A DNA stretch of 64,000 bases from Natronincola ferrireducens (GCF_900100845.1 NZ_FNFP01000001.1:186001-250000), one strand, 5' to 3'; shown: positions 54,468 through 63,775, numbered from the stretch's first letter. Program-made: numbers and translations. The notes: generated by a model not told the origin, from the sequence alone.

Positions 54468-55295
54468 ATGAAAAAAATATGCAACATAGGACTTACTATT
54501 TTATTGTTTTTAAGCTTTTTTTATATAGCATCCGCCATCACAAGTAGCAGTAATGAAACCACTATAGATAGCCCAATAGAATTTATTTTTGCAAAAAGTG
54601 GAGCAGATATATTAGAAAGTAATATCAATACGACACTGGAAGTCCCCAATACATTATGGACAGAGGAAGAAGTATATAAAATTAAAGAAGAAATAAAAAA
54701 ACAATTGGGATTAGATAATATAAAGGAAGTAAGACTAGAGGATGAGGATCAGCTATTTTATAATAATGGGGCTACAGAAAAGGATGAAAATATCCTTTTT
54801 ATCCATGAATTTTCAGATTGTTATATGAAGCAAATAATAGCAACAAACACCGATAAAAATGGAGATACCATTACATTTAAAGTATATTCAGCAGAAATTC
54901 AAGAAGAAAAAACCTCGTATATTATTATTGACATCATACAGAATAAAAGGTATAAAGAGATAGTGGAGAAGAGTAATCAAAATCAGTTAATACTAGGTAG
55001 ATATGGAAAAAATATAGAAACAACCATTAATCTAGTGGGGACCTACGATAAAAAAATGTCGTGGGAAGAAAGCAAAGAAAAAATAGATCAATTGATTGAT
55101 TCCGTAAAAGGAAGAAAAGTAGAAGAAGTTGGCCAGGAATTATATATAAGTACTACTGCATATACACCAATTATTCCAGAAGCTATCCACTACGGAAATA
55201 ACAAAGTGAACCTTCACTTGGCGATGCGCTATAACCACTATGAAGGAAAGACTTATCTATACATTGCCAACCCTTTGATTACCCTGACCTACTAA
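54468..55295 (+). CDS. ywmB: YwmB family exported protein
   Basis: 275 residues: signal or anchor helix (about 5-24), then an alpha/beta domain. The C-terminal block (ELYISTTAYTP near 232-242; NLHLAMRYNHYEGKTYLYIANPLIT near 250-274) fits YwmB, the gene that precedes murA in Bacillus. Function not established. The ATG at 54468 follows AAAGGAG; the in-frame ATG at 54447 would bury that site. Confidence 0.8.
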   Translation: MKKICNIGLTILLFLSFFYIASAITSSSNETTIDSPIEFIFAKSGADILESNINTTLEVPNTLWTEEEVYKIKEEIKKQLGLDNIKEVRLEDEDQLFYNNGATEKDENILFIHEFSDCYMKQIIATNTDKNGDTITFKVYSAEIQEEKTSYIIIDIIQNKRYKEIVEKSNQNQLILGRYGKNIETTINLVGTYDKKMSWEESKEKIDQLIDSVKGRKVEEVGQELYISTTAYTPIIPEAIHYGNNKVNLHLAMRYNHYEGKTYLYIANPLITLTY

Positions 55296-55337
55296 CCAAA
55301 TTGTATTTTGGCATCTATGGAAAGTGAGGCGTAGATA

Positions 55338-56609
55338 TTGGCAAAAATAGTTGTTGAAAAAAGTCAACCATTAAAGGGTACTGTTCGGGTAAGTGGTGCA
55401 AAAAACTCTGTATTACCTATTTTAGCAGCAACTCTGTTGGCTACAGAAAAGTGCGTATTAGAAGATGTGCCCCCTTTACGGGACGTAGATGTTATCTGTG
55501 AGGTTCTAACCAGCTTAGGAGCAGATGTAAAGCGGGTAAATAGAGAACAAATTGATATTAGAGCAAATGCAATAGATAATTATGAAGCTCCTTATGAGCT
55601 TGTTAGAAAAATGCGGGCTTCTTTTTTAGTGATGGGACCTTTATTGGCCCGGATGGGGAAGGCTAGAATTTCTATGCCTGGAGGCTGTGCTATTGGCACA
55701 AGACCCATAGATCTCCATTTAAAAGGCTTCAAAGCCCTGGGGGCAGAGATTACCTTAGGTCATGGCTTTGTAGAAGCAAAGGCCGATAAGCTAATAGGTA
55801 ATAAAATTTATTTGGACTTTCCTAGTGTAGGTGCTACAGAAAATATTATGATGGCTGCTGTTTTAGCGGAAGGACAGACTATTATTGAAAATGCAGCAGA
55901 GGAACCAGAAATTACGGATTTAGCTAACTATTTAAATAAAATGGGTGCCCAAATCAAGGGGGCTGGAACAGATACCATAAAAATAATGGGGGTGGAAAGG
56001 CTAACCGGTACCACCCATACAGTCATACCCGATAGAATAGAGGCAGGAACCTATATGGTAGCTGCTGCCATGACGGGGGGCAACGTATTAGTAGATAATG
56101 TTATGGCGGATCATTTGAAGCCGGTTATTGCTAAGTTAAGGGAAATTGATGTAGAGCTTTATGAAGAAGGAAATGGTATAAGGGTTATAGGACCTAAAAT
56201 ACCAAAGGCAGTAGATATAAAAACCCTACCTTATCCAGGATTTCCTACGGATATGCAGGCTCAATTTATGGCATTATTAAGTGTTTCAAAGGGTACCAGT
56301 GTTATTATAGAAACGGTATTTGAAAATCGCTTTATGCATGTAAGTGAGTTAAAGAGGATGGGTGCTGATATTAAAATAGAAGGCAGAAGTGCTATTATAG
56401 AAGGCAAAAGGGAATTAACTGGCGCTCCGGTGAAGGCCACAGACCTTAGGGCAGGGGCGGCACTGATTTTAGCTGGTTTGGTATCGGATGGCATAACAGA
56501 AATCAGCAATATTGAGCATATTGAAAGAGGCTATGTAGATATTGAAAAGAAGCTTAGGGGCTTAGGTGCCAAGATTTATAGAACCGATGAAGGCCTCTCA
56601 GTGGAGTAA
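55338..56609 (+). CDS. murA: UDP-N-acetylglucosamine 1-carboxyvinyltransferase
   Basis: First committed step of peptidoglycan synthesis; adds enolpyruvate from PEP to UDP-GlcNAc; target of fosfomycin. 423 residues, six-fold repeated fold. Active-site cysteine Cys117 in [11 protein letters not shown], so a fosfomycin-sensitive form is expected; [15 protein letters not shown] near 20-34 and DRIEAGTYM are conserved. TTG start, with GTGAGGCG upstream. Confidence 0.96.
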   Translation: MAKIVVEKSQPLKGTVRVSGAKNSVLPILAATLLATEKCVLEDVPPLRDVDVICEVLTSLGADVKRVNREQIDIRANAIDNYEAPYELVRKMRASFLVMGPLLARMGKARISMPGGCAIGTRPIDLHLKGFKALGAEITLGHGFVEAKADKLIGNKIYLDFPSVGATENIMMAAVLAEGQTIIENAAEEPEITDLANYLNKMGAQIKGAGTDTIKIMGVERLTGTTHTVIPDRIEAGTYMVAAAMTGGNVLVDNVMADHLKPVIAKLREIDVELYEEGNGIRVIGPKIPKAVDIKTLPYPGFPTDMQAQFMALLSVSKGTSVIIETVFENRFMHVSELKRMGADIKIEGRSAIIEGKRELTGAPVKATDLRAGAALILAGLVSDGITEISNIEHIERGYVDIEKKLRGLGAKIYRTDEGLSVE

Positions 56610-56639
56610 AAATCAGTTCTAAATCCTTCATTCTTATCA

Positions 56640-56705
56640 TACCTTTAGTTAGTGAATAAAGAATAATGTAAAGTGGGAGATCTTCCATTTTTATTATTCA
56701 TTAAG
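56640..56705 (+). repeat. Short AT-rich inverted-repeat element
   Basis: GTGAATAAAGAATAATG...TTATTATTCATTAA arms about 35 bases apart, between murA and spoIID. Confidence 0.6.
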
Positions 56706-56723
56706 TACAGGGGGATAAGATAA

Positions 56724-57728
56724 ATGAAGGGTATTTTTTTTGCTGGAATTTCACTTTTGACCACTGTTCTATTAATACCATTATTGATTATTAGCAGCTG
56801 TGATATGCAGGTTCCCCAGAGAAGAAGTATAAGTAGAGAGGAAGTAAGGGAGTCGGATTTAAAGATTAATGTCTTTAATCATGAAACTAAAGAAATTATG
56901 GAGCTATACCTAGAGGATTATATAAGCCTAGTAGTAGCATCGGAAATGCCCGCCAGCTTTGAACTAGAAGCCCTAAAGGCCCAGGCGGTGGCAGCTCGGA
57001 CCTATGCTATCTGGAGGGAGATGACCCAGGGTAAAGAAGGACATCCCTCCCACCCTGGAGCCAGTGTTTGCACCAGTCATACCCATTGTCAGGAATGGTT
57101 ATCTATAGAAGAGTTGAAGAATCGCCATGGGATGATATGGATGACAAGGTACTGGCCCAAAATTCAGGAGGCGGTGGCCTCTACTGCTGGCATTATTATG
57201 ACCTATGAAATGCAGCCCATTGAACCCCTCTACCACTCCACCAGTGGAGGTAAAACAGAAAACTCTGAGGATGTTTTTGCTACAGCCATGCCTTATCTTA
57301 GAAGTGTTTCCAGTCCCTATGAAGAAAGATCTCCTGTACTCGTGGACACGAAGGAGGTTTCCATAGAAGACTTTATTAGAACTTTAAAAAGTAGGGAGCA
57401 AGACTTTCAAATTAATACTAGAAACATTGCTGGGCAAATAAAGATTTTAGAAAAAAATCAAGGGGGCAGCATAAGAAGAATTGAAGTTGGTAACAAGACC
57501 TTTACCGGGTCGGAAATTCGGAGGACATTTGATTTAAGATCCGCAGATTTTACTGTAGATGTTAAGGGGAATCAAATTGTATTCACTACTAGAGGCTATG
57601 GCCATGGAGTAGGTATGAGCCAATGGGGAGCCAATGGCATGGCAGAGCAGGGTAGTGACTTTAAAGGGATATTAAGCCACTATTATCAAGGGATTACTTT
57701 AAGTAAATTAACTAGCTACAGGCGATAA
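56724..57728 (+). CDS. spoIID: Stage II sporulation protein D (lytic transglycosylase)
   Basis: Septal peptidoglycan hydrolase that drives engulfment with SpoIIM and SpoIIP. 334 residues: N-terminal helix (about 5-24), then the SpoIID domain with VASEMPASFELEALKAQAVA (catalytic Glu74, about 71-90), a Cys/His cluster CTSHTHCQEW (about 115-124) for zinc, and the terminal RGYGHGVGMSQWGANGMA. Mother-cell (sigma-E) expression is known in Bacillus; I found no convincing sigma-E promoter here. Confidence 0.95.
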   Translation: MKGIFFAGISLLTTVLLIPLLIISSCDMQVPQRRSISREEVRESDLKINVFNHETKEIMELYLEDYISLVVASEMPASFELEALKAQAVAARTYAIWREMTQGKEGHPSHPGASVCTSHTHCQEWLSIEELKNRHGMIWMTRYWPKIQEAVASTAGIIMTYEMQPIEPLYHSTSGGKTENSEDVFATAMPYLRSVSSPYEERSPVLVDTKEVSIEDFIRTLKSREQDFQINTRNIAGQIKILEKNQGGSIRRIEVGNKTFTGSEIRRTFDLRSADFTVDVKGNQIVFTTRGYGHGVGMSQWGANGMAEQGSDFKGILSHYYQGITLSKLTSYRR

Positions 57729-57790
57729 GATCAAGGTTAAGACTAAGGTTTAGTGAAGGCTAAATTTTGGTTTTGGCCTTGAATTTTTTA
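57729..57790 (+). repeat. Degenerate AAGGTTAAGACTAAGG tract
   Basis: AAGGTTAAG-type units after spoIID followed by GGTTTTGGCCTTG; same family as the AACCTTA tracts elsewhere. Confidence 0.45.
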
Positions 57791-57861
57791 CTTTTATAGA
57801 GGATTCCTTCATCTAGAATAAAAAAACTAAGCTTAAATCTAAAACTCAGGCTTAATTTCGT

Positions 57862-57889
57862 GTATAAATTACCGCAAATAGGTGATAAT
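57862..57889 (+). promoter_or_regulatory. Sigma-F/G-type promoter of the spoIIQ-like gene
   Basis: -35 GTATA (57862-57866), 14-base spacer, -10 GGTGATAAT (57881-57889), which fits GGnnAnAnT exactly. Predicted start of transcription near 57896, directly before the ribosome site GGAGGTGG. spoIIQ is a sigma-F gene in Bacillus. Confidence 0.6.
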
Positions 57890-57910
57890 TACAGATGGAG
57901 GTGGAATTGT

Positions 57911-58756
57911 ATGTCCTTTGAAAACGACAATAACAACAATAATAACAACAACAAAAAACAAAATAAATCCCTATACAGATTCCTAGACAAACAAGGATTT
58001 TATCTTATCTTATTATTATGTGTTTCTATTGTTCTAGTAACAGCTGTTTGGGTATCAAGGCAGGAAGAAGAATACTTTTTATCAGACGAAGATGTTAACC
58101 CCCTTGAAGAGGAATTTAACAGGGTGGAGGTAACACTAGTAGAAGAGGATGCTGATGAAGATGAAAATATTCAGGAGGCTGCTAACATAGGGGAGACAGA
58201 AGAACCAAAGGAAGCTCCAGCAGAAGTAGAAGTCCCTGCTGAAGAAACAGCTTTACAGGAGAAACCAAAACAACCTTTAGAATTAAAGGAAAGTCCTAAA
58301 AAGCAGGAGGAAGAACCTGCTACCACTACAACAGCCAAAGATTATATTATGACTCAGCCGGTGGTAGGGAAGGTAGGTCTGCCCTATGCAACAGACAGAC
58401 TGGTGTATCATAAGACATTAGACCATTGGAGCACCCATAGAGGCATGGATATCCATGCAGAGGTGGGGGCCCCCGTCAGAGCTGTTCTAGATGGGGAAGT
58501 GGTGGAAGTAATAAATGACACAATTATGGGCATTACCATTACCCTGCAGCATGATGATGAACTATTGACTAGATACAGTAATTTATCCACTGATGCTATG
58601 GTAAAAATGGGACAAAGGGTAACAAAGGGTCAGGTTATTAGCGGTGTAGGCAGAACAGCTGCCATAAAGACAGAAGAAGGACCACTGTTACACTTTCAAG
58701 TCATTCTCAATGGGGAGACAGTAGATCCTCAAAATTATTTGCCAAAAATCAATTAA
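57911..58756 (+). CDS. spoIIQ: SpoIIQ-like forespore M23-family protein with a degenerate metal site
   Basis: 281 residues from the ATG at 57911 (site GGAGGTGG). Asn-rich N-terminus (11 of residues 5-18 are Asn), one membrane helix (about 29-48), an acidic Pro/Glu linker (about 50-145) and an M23/LytM domain (about 150-277). The first metal motif is intact, His176 and Asp180 in HRGMD, but the second reads GPLLHF, so the first His of HxH is Leu259. It is probably structural rather than a peptidase, like B. subtilis SpoIIQ, the partner of SpoIIIAH. Gene order spoIID-spoIIQ-spoIIID supports the name. Confidence 0.88.
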   Translation: MSFENDNNNNNNNNKKQNKSLYRFLDKQGFYLILLLCVSIVLVTAVWVSRQEEEYFLSDEDVNPLEEEFNRVEVTLVEEDADEDENIQEAANIGETEEPKEAPAEVEVPAEETALQEKPKQPLELKESPKKQEEEPATTTTAKDYIMTQPVVGKVGLPYATDRLVYHKTLDHWSTHRGMDIHAEVGAPVRAVLDGEVVEVINDTIMGITITLQHDDELLTRYSNLSTDAMVKMGQRVTKGQVISGVGRTAAIKTEEGPLLHFQVILNGETVDPQNYLPKIN

Positions 58757-58868
58757 ATATAGATAACATTCCCTCATTAAATAGGAAAGGGCAACAGAGA
58801 AGTATAACTACTGTTGCCCTTTACCTTTAAAATCCGTAAAAATAACAATTCTAAATCTCGACCTCCCC

Positions 58869-58895
58869 TCATATTTATAAGATAAGACATAAAAT
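58869..58895 (+). promoter_or_regulatory. Possible sigma-E promoter of spoIIID
   Basis: TCATATT (58869-58875) and CATAAAAT (58888-58895) resemble sigma-E boxes, but the 12-base gap is shorter than usual. Confidence 0.35.
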
Positions 58896-58912
58896 AGAGG
58901 GGGGTCACACAG

Positions 58913-59182
58913 TTGAAGGACTATATAGAAAAACGGGTTATGGATATAGCCCGGTATATTATTGAAGAAGAATCTACCGTCAGACAAACCGCTCGGGTAT
59001 TTGGAGTTAGTAAAAGCACAGTTCATAAGGATGTTACTGAAAGACTTCCTAAGATAAACCCTCTAGTGGCAAATCAAGTAAAAGATATACTTGAAGTAAA
59101 TAAAGCCGAGAGACATATAAGAGGTGGCAGAGCAACAAAGATGAAATATAAAAGTGATACACTAGTAGAAGCAAAAGGGTAA
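58913..59182 (+). CDS. spoIIID: Stage III sporulation transcriptional regulator SpoIIID
   Basis: Mother-cell DNA-binding protein acting between sigma-E and sigma-K. 89 residues, normal length. Helix-turn-helix STVRQTARVFGVSKSTVHKDV (about 21-41, split by the turn) and IRGGRATKMKYK near the C-terminus are diagnostic. TTG start after GAGGGGGGT. Followed by mbl as in Bacillus. Confidence 0.95.
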   Translation: MKDYIEKRVMDIARYIIEEESTVRQTARVFGVSKSTVHKDVTERLPKINPLVANQVKDILEVNKAERHIRGGRATKMKYKSDTLVEAKG

Positions 59183-59186
59183 AAAT

Positions 59187-59212
59187 CTCCTGTGAAAACA
59201 GGAGGTTTTGTC
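59187..59212 (+). terminator. Intrinsic terminator of spoIIID
   Basis: CTCCTGT-GAAA-ACAGGAG with A/T flanks and a TTTTG tail. Confidence 0.8.
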
Positions 59213-59289
59213 ATTAAAAGAATAATTGTGAAAAATGGTAAAAAGAAAAGAGGATTTTGACAACAGATATAGAATATAAAAATGTTGTA

Positions 59290-59298
59290 TGCTATAAA
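59290..59298 (+). promoter_or_regulatory. Possible extended -10 promoter of mbl
   Basis: TGCTATAAA, close to the TGCTATAAT elements at 2 and 45010; TTGACA at 59257-59262 is too far (30 bases) to be its -35. Confidence 0.35.
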
Positions 59299-59341
59299 GC
59301 TCTAACGCTAACTAAAAATGAGAAGCGAAGGTGGGGGAGAA

Positions 59342-60364
59342 ATGTTCGGATTCGGTTCAGATATCGGTATCGATTTAGGAACTGCCAGTGTGTTGGTCTT
59401 TGTAAAGGGCAAAGGGGTTGTAATGCAGGAGCCTTCAGTGGTAGCTATCGATAAAAATACCAATAGTGTATTGGCAGTGGGACAAGAGGCCCGTAGAATG
59501 TTGGGAAGAACACCAGGAAATATAGTAGCCATTAGACCCCTAAAGGACGGTGTTATTTCTGACTATGAAGTTACAGAAAAAATGTTAAAATATTTTATAA
59601 GCAAAACCGTAGGAAGAAAATGGATTTTTAAACCCAAAATCATCGTTTGTGTACCCAGTGGTGTAACAGAGGTGGAAAAAAGAGCTGTTATTGATGCCAC
59701 CAATGAGGCTGGTGCTAAAACCACCTATTTAATAGAAGAGCCAATTGCTGCCGCCATTGGAGCTGGGTTAGATATTGCTCAACCAAATGGCCATATGATT
59801 GTAGATATTGGTGGAGGTACCAGTGATATTGCCGTCATCTCCTTAGGAGGAATTGTTGTAAGCAACTCTATTAAAATTGCTGGTGACAAATTTGATGAGG
59901 CCATTATACGGTATATGCGTAAGAAGCATAATATTATGATTGGTGAAAGAACAGCAGAAGAAATGAAGATACAAATTGGGGGAGCCTTCAAAAGAGATGA
60001 AGCAGTGGTTATGAATGTCCGTGGAAGAAACCTTGTATCTGGGTTGCCTGTGAATATAGAAGTCAGCAGTGATGAAATGGTGGAGGCATTAGAAGAAAGC
60101 GTAGCTGCCATAGCAGATGCTGTCCATGCTGTGCTGGAAAAAACACCTCCAGAGCTGGCCTCTGATATCGCCGACCAAGGTGTAATTATGACTGGTGGGG
60201 GAGCCTTGTTATGGGGTTTGGACAAGCTAATCTATGAAAGAACAGGGGTTCCTGTAAAGGTTGCGGAGGATGCGGTTTCTTGTGTAGCTAATGGTACTGG
60301 AAAGGCGTTGGATTCTTTACATATATTAGAAAATGAAATGAAGAACGGAAGAAGTAGAAGATAA
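59342..60364 (+). CDS. mbl: Rod-shape-determining actin homologue (MreB/Mbl)
   Basis: Bacterial actin that guides lateral wall synthesis. 340 residues. Phosphate-1 loop DIGIDLGTASVLVF (about 7-20), phosphate-2 IVDIGGGTSDIAVIS (about 150-164) and the adenosine motif MTGGGALLWGLDKLI near 282-296. The ATG at 59342 follows GGTGGGGGAG; earlier in-frame codons would cover it. Named mbl from its place between spoIIID and the FlhO/FlhP-type genes. Confidence 0.93.
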   Translation: MFGFGSDIGIDLGTASVLVFVKGKGVVMQEPSVVAIDKNTNSVLAVGQEARRMLGRTPGNIVAIRPLKDGVISDYEVTEKMLKYFISKTVGRKWIFKPKIIVCVPSGVTEVEKRAVIDATNEAGAKTTYLIEEPIAAAIGAGLDIAQPNGHMIVDIGGGTSDIAVISLGGIVVSNSIKIAGDKFDEAIIRYMRKKHNIMIGERTAEEMKIQIGGAFKRDEAVVMNVRGRNLVSGLPVNIEVSSDEMVEALEESVAAIADAVHAVLEKTPPELASDIADQGVIMTGGGALLWGLDKLIYERTGVPVKVAEDAVSCVANGTGKALDSLHILENEMKNGRSRR

Positions 60365-60373
60365 GCAGGTAAA

Positions 60374-60400
60374 GGCGGAGGAATAATCTCCGTCTTTTTT
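60374..60400 (+). terminator. Intrinsic terminator of mbl
   Basis: GGCGGAG pairs with CTCCGTC (one G-U), 7-base loop, then seven T. Confidence 0.85.
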
Positions 60401-60483
60401 TAAAATATAGGACTAAAGATTTGTAGTGAAGGAACCGATATAACTATTGTACCAATGTACTCTAATAAACGAGGTGAAAAGCC

Positions 60484-61572
60484 ATGCTAAGGGGATTATA
60501 TACAGCTGTATCAGCTATGGGAACCAGCCAAAACAAGTTAGATGTTGCATCCAATAATATCGCTAATGTCAATACCACTGGTTTTAAAAAGGATGTTGTT
60601 ATAACAGAATCCTTTCCAGAGGTTTATATGAAAAAGCTTCATGGACATCTTCCAGTAGAAGCCTATAATCGAAATATTGCGGTAGATGTAGAAAGGGATG
60701 GCGAAGGCTTTCGGGTTTCTACAGGAAGCGGCTATTTTACTGCCGAGGGATCTTTAGGAAAGAGTCATAGCTCCACTACTAGCTTTGCAGTAGATGAGGA
60801 AGGTTATTTGCGAACCTATGATAGAAATATTCATGGTCAATTGGATACCTCCCAAGGCAACTATATACTGGATAACAATGGAAACAGGATATTGGTGGGG
60901 AACAACAATATTGATGTGAATCAGCAGGGACAAGTAATGGCCAATGGTGAAATAGTGGCAAATTTGCTTTCACGGCCAGGCTTTAATACGATAGGTACTA
61001 TAAATAGCGGACTTCGCCTTGAAAAAATAGAAACCTACTTTAACCAAGGGACCATAGAAGAAACAGGGAATCCCTTGGACATTACCATACAAGGCAATGG
61101 TTTTTTTAGAATTAATACTCCCCAAGGGGAAATGTATACCCGAAATGGTAACTTTACACTAAATACCAACGGACAAATCGTCACAAAAGAAGGATATTTA
61201 TTAATGGGAGAGTTTGGACCTATTACTTTAGGTGAGGATTTTGATAGAGGTGGCTTCAGAATTAACGAAGATGGTGCTATTATTTTAGACAATATGTTTT
61301 TAAATCAAATAGATATTGTTAATATTACCAATACCAATGTATTAAGAAAATACGGAGAAGGCTATTATCAAATAGGGGAAGGGTTGCAACCACAACTTGA
61401 ACCCTTTGATGGGAAAATACTACAGGGTTTTCTAGAGGGCTCCAATGTTAACCCTATCGAAGAAATGGTCAACATGATTTCTGTACTACGACTTTATGAA
61501 TCTAACCAAAAAGTGGTACAAGCCTATGATGAAATATTACAGAAGGCTGTAAATGATATCGGGAGAGTTTAA
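60484..61572 (+). CDS. flhO: Flagellar basal-body rod protein, FlgF/FlhO type
   Basis: 362 residues. N-terminal rod signature LDVASNNIANVNTTGFKK (about 20-37), central FlgE/F/G domain (ETGNPLDITIQGNGFFRI near 197-214; YTRNGNFTLNTNGQIVT) and C-terminal ESNQKVVQAYDEILQKAVN. Longer than B. subtilis FlhO owing to about 90 extra residues in the middle (about 85-175). Position after mbl matches mbl-flhO-flhP. Confidence 0.92.
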   Translation: MLRGLYTAVSAMGTSQNKLDVASNNIANVNTTGFKKDVVITESFPEVYMKKLHGHLPVEAYNRNIAVDVERDGEGFRVSTGSGYFTAEGSLGKSHSSTTSFAVDEEGYLRTYDRNIHGQLDTSQGNYILDNNGNRILVGNNNIDVNQQGQVMANGEIVANLLSRPGFNTIGTINSGLRLEKIETYFNQGTIEETGNPLDITIQGNGFFRINTPQGEMYTRNGNFTLNTNGQIVTKEGYLLMGEFGPITLGEDFDRGGFRINEDGAIILDNMFLNQIDIVNITNTNVLRKYGEGYYQIGEGLQPQLEPFDGKILQGFLEGSNVNPIEEMVNMISVLRLYESNQKVVQAYDEILQKAVNDIGRV

Positions 61573-61576
61573 AAAG

Positions 61577-61775
61577 CAATGAAGAATGAAGAATGAAAAA
61601 TGAATAATGAAAGTCAAAGGCAAAAGATTAAAACCTCACACTTGATTCTATAAGAATTTTTAGTTTTGGCTGATATCAATCAATGATTAAAAATCAAAGA
61701 TTGCATACTAGGAAAAGGACTGAAGGTTTTAAAAGATTTTCCATTATTCATTATTCACTATTAACTATTCATTAA
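61577..61775 (+). repeat. AT-rich inverted-repeat element between flhO and flhP
   Basis: Left arm AATGAAGAATGAAGAATGAA and further units (61578-61610), roughly 130-base middle, right arm CCATTATTCATTATTCACTA continuing ATTAACTATTCATTA (61741-61774). No GC mini-hairpin. Confidence 0.7.
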
Positions 61776-61798
61776 GATTTTAAAAGGGGGAGATTAAT

Positions 61799-62593
61799 GT
61801 GCGTGCTTTATGGACAGCGGCTTCGGGAATGAAATCACAGCAGTTAAATCTTGATACTATTGCCAACAACCTGGCAAACGTCAATACAACAGGATATAAA
61901 AGGCAGAAGGTGGAGTTTAAGGACTTATTATATACCACCATGAAAAGATCTGATTTAAATGAAGGAATAGGGAGTCCTGTAAACCTACAGGTGGGTCATG
62001 GAGTGATGCCTATGGCAACCTCTAGAATTTTTACCAATGGGAACCTAGAGCAGACAGAAAACCCCCTAGATTTAGCTATAGAAGGGGAAGGTTTTTTTGC
62101 CGTGGAAACCCCTGCAGGGGAGATTGTATACACGAGGGATGGAAACTTTAAACTCAGTGTTGATATGGATGAGATGTGGCTGGTAACGGCAGAGGGATAT
62201 ATGGTATTATCAGAATTTGATGCTGAAATCGTCTTTATGGAGGGAATGAAAAACATAAACATTTCTGAAATGGGCACCATTACAGCAGAAAATGAGGATG
62301 GGGAGATTGAGGAGATTGCCACCATTAAGCTGGTTAAATTCATCAATCCTGAAGGTTTGGAAAATATAGGCAGAAATCTATATAAGGAGACAATAGCCTC
62401 TGGAGAGGCAATTTCTATGGAGGATGAAAACAGAACCAGCACTGTCCGTCAAGGCTACCTAGAAACCTCCAATGTCCAAGTAATTGATGAGATGGTTCGC
62501 ATGATCACAGCCCAAAGGGCTTATGAAATTAATTCAAAGACCATTCAAACCGCCGATGATATGCTGGGAATGGCAAATAACCTAAAAAGATAG
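61799..62593 (+). CDS. flhP: Flagellar basal-body rod protein, FlgG/FlhP type
   Basis: Distal-rod family protein, 264 residues. LDTIANNLANVNTTGYKRQKVEF (about 19-41, rod signature), TENPLDLAIEGEGFFAVETP, YTRDGNFKLS and the C-terminal TSNVQVIDEMVRMITAQRAYEINSKTIQ. GTG start at 61799 after AGGGGGAG. Confidence 0.93.
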   Translation: MRALWTAASGMKSQQLNLDTIANNLANVNTTGYKRQKVEFKDLLYTTMKRSDLNEGIGSPVNLQVGHGVMPMATSRIFTNGNLEQTENPLDLAIEGEGFFAVETPAGEIVYTRDGNFKLSVDMDEMWLVTAEGYMVLSEFDAEIVFMEGMKNINISEMGTITAENEDGEIEEIATIKLVKFINPEGLENIGRNLYKETIASGEAISMEDENRTSTVRQGYLETSNVQVIDEMVRMITAQRAYEINSKTIQTADDMLGMANNLKR

Positions 62594-62764
62594 CGTAAAA
62601 AATGTAAAATCAAAAATTTAAAATGAATAATAAAAAATGCAAAATGAAAAATAAAGGTTAAAACCAACTTCTCTAGAATAATTCATTTTCTCTAGGGATG
62701 TACTTATTAATTTTGCATTTTACATTTTAAATTTTAAATTTTGCCCCGCAAGGGGCGTCGAAAG
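62592..62764 (+). repeat. AT-rich inverted-repeat element with GC mini-hairpin, flhP-flgJ gap
   Basis: Left arm AAAATGTAAAATC...AAATGCAAAATGAAAA (62599-62655), right arm TTTTGCATTTTACATTTTAA and AATTTTAAATTTT (62711-62741), then GCCCC-GCAA-GGGGC (62743-62756; GNRA-type loop) directly before the GAAAGG site. Confidence 0.7.
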
Positions 62765-62775
62765 GTTGGTTCCCT

Positions 62776-63069
62776 ATGAAAATAAATCATCCTTATATAA
62801 ATATAGATAACATATCTAAACTAGAAAATATGAAAACCCCTGAAGATGATCAAAAGTTATTAGAGGTTTGCAGGGAGTTTGAGTCAATTTTCTTAAATAC
62901 CATGCTTAAACAAATGCGACGAACTGTTCCTGATGGAGGACTGACGGAAAAGAGCTTTGCCCGTGATATGTATGAATCCCTACAGGACGAAGAGATGGCT
63001 AAGGAAATGGCCAGGGGGAAAGGTATCGGTCTTGCCCAAGAACTATATAAGCAGCTGTCTAAGAAATAA
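62776..63069 (+). CDS. Rod-binding protein (FlgJ N-terminal domain type)
   Basis: 97 residues. FESIFLNTMLKQMRRTVPDGGL near 36-57 and ARDMYESLQDEEMAKEMARGKGIGLAQELYKQL form the rod-binding domain of FlgJ; the muramidase domain of enterobacterial FlgJ is absent, as is usual in Gram-positives. The GAAAGG site is weak, with ATG at 62776. It belongs with the rod genes. Confidence 0.88.
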   Translation: MKINHPYINIDNISKLENMKTPEDDQKLLEVCREFESIFLNTMLKQMRRTVPDGGLTEKSFARDMYESLQDEEMAKEMARGKGIGLAQELYKQLSKK

Positions 63070-63297
63070 TGAATAATGAAAAGGAATAAAGACGATGAAT
63101 AAGGGCAATGAATAATGTATAATGAATAACCAATAGAACAATGAATAATGTAAAATGAATAATGTAAAATGAATAATGAATAATGAGAGTCAAGTTCATT
63201 GAAAGCAAAGATTAATAATTTTTTGCTTTTAGTTTTGTTTTTTTCATTATTCATTATTCACTATTCATTAATCATTCTGCCATAGGCAGCAAGAAAG
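63068..63297 (+). repeat. Largest AT-rich inverted-repeat element, with GC mini-hairpin
   Basis: At least eight ATGAATA/ATGTAAA-type units (63069-63188), a short middle, right arm TTTTCATTATTCATTATTCA continuing CTATTCATTAATCATT (63241-63276), and the mini-hairpin CTGCC-ATA-GGCAG (63277-63289) against the AAGAAAGGTG site of fabZ. Confidence 0.75.
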
Positions 63298-63309
63298 GTG
63301 TGACTTATT

Positions 63310-63744
63310 ATGGAACTAAATGTTATGGAAATACAAAAGAAAATACCCCATCGTTATCCCTTTTTATTGGTGGATAAAATCCTTGAGATGGAGGCAGGAA
63401 AATCTGCTGTAGGCATAAAAAATGTCACTATTAATGAACCTTTTTTCCAAGGTCATTTCCCCCAAATGCCCATCATGCCAGGAGTCCTCATTGTAGAAGC
63501 GTTGGCCCAAGTAGCAGGATTGACCTGTGTGGTGGGAGAAGAAAGTGAAGGGAAAATAGGGGTTTTTACAGGGATTGACAACTGTAAGTTTAGAAAACAG
63601 GTGGGCCCTGGAGACATTTTAAGACTAGAAGTAACCATTACCGCCTTTAGGAGAGGTATAGGCAAGGCAGAAGGAAAAGCCTATGTAGGAGAAGAATTAG
63701 CTTGTTCTGCTAACCTAACCTTTGCCATGGTGGAGCAAAAATAG
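63310..63744 (+). CDS. fabZ: 3-hydroxyacyl-ACP dehydratase FabZ
   Basis: Hot-dog-fold dehydratase of fatty-acid elongation, 144 residues. Catalytic His49 ([11 protein letters not shown]) and Glu63 (LIVEALAQ) stand at the standard positions; N-terminal [12 protein letters not shown] is diagnostic. It lies at the end of the flagellar/mbl group as ywpB/fabZ does in Bacillus. Followed by a terminator. Confidence 0.95.
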   Translation: MELNVMEIQKKIPHRYPFLLVDKILEMEAGKSAVGIKNVTINEPFFQGHFPQMPIMPGVLIVEALAQVAGLTCVVGEESEGKIGVFTGIDNCKFRKQVGPGDILRLEVTITAFRRGIGKAEGKAYVGEELACSANLTFAMVEQK

Positions 63745-63775
63745 TAATCCAGTTTAGTACTGGATTATTTTTTTT
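63745..63775 (+). terminator. Intrinsic terminator of fabZ
   Basis: TAATCCAGT pairs with ACTGGATTA across a 5-base loop, followed by eight T. Confidence 0.9.

Noticed and set aside
56638-56645. CATACCTT as a sigma-E -10 for spoIID
   Set aside because: No acceptable -35 (ATA-type) element at the required distance upstream.
59257-59280. TTGACA ... TATAAA as an mbl promoter
   Set aside because: The gap between the hexamers is only 12 bases, too short for sigma-A.
63072-63297. Possible CRISPR-like array in the ATGAATA repeats
   Set aside because: The units are about 7 bases, degenerate and have no regular spacers; they form an inverted repeat rather than a direct-repeat/spacer array.
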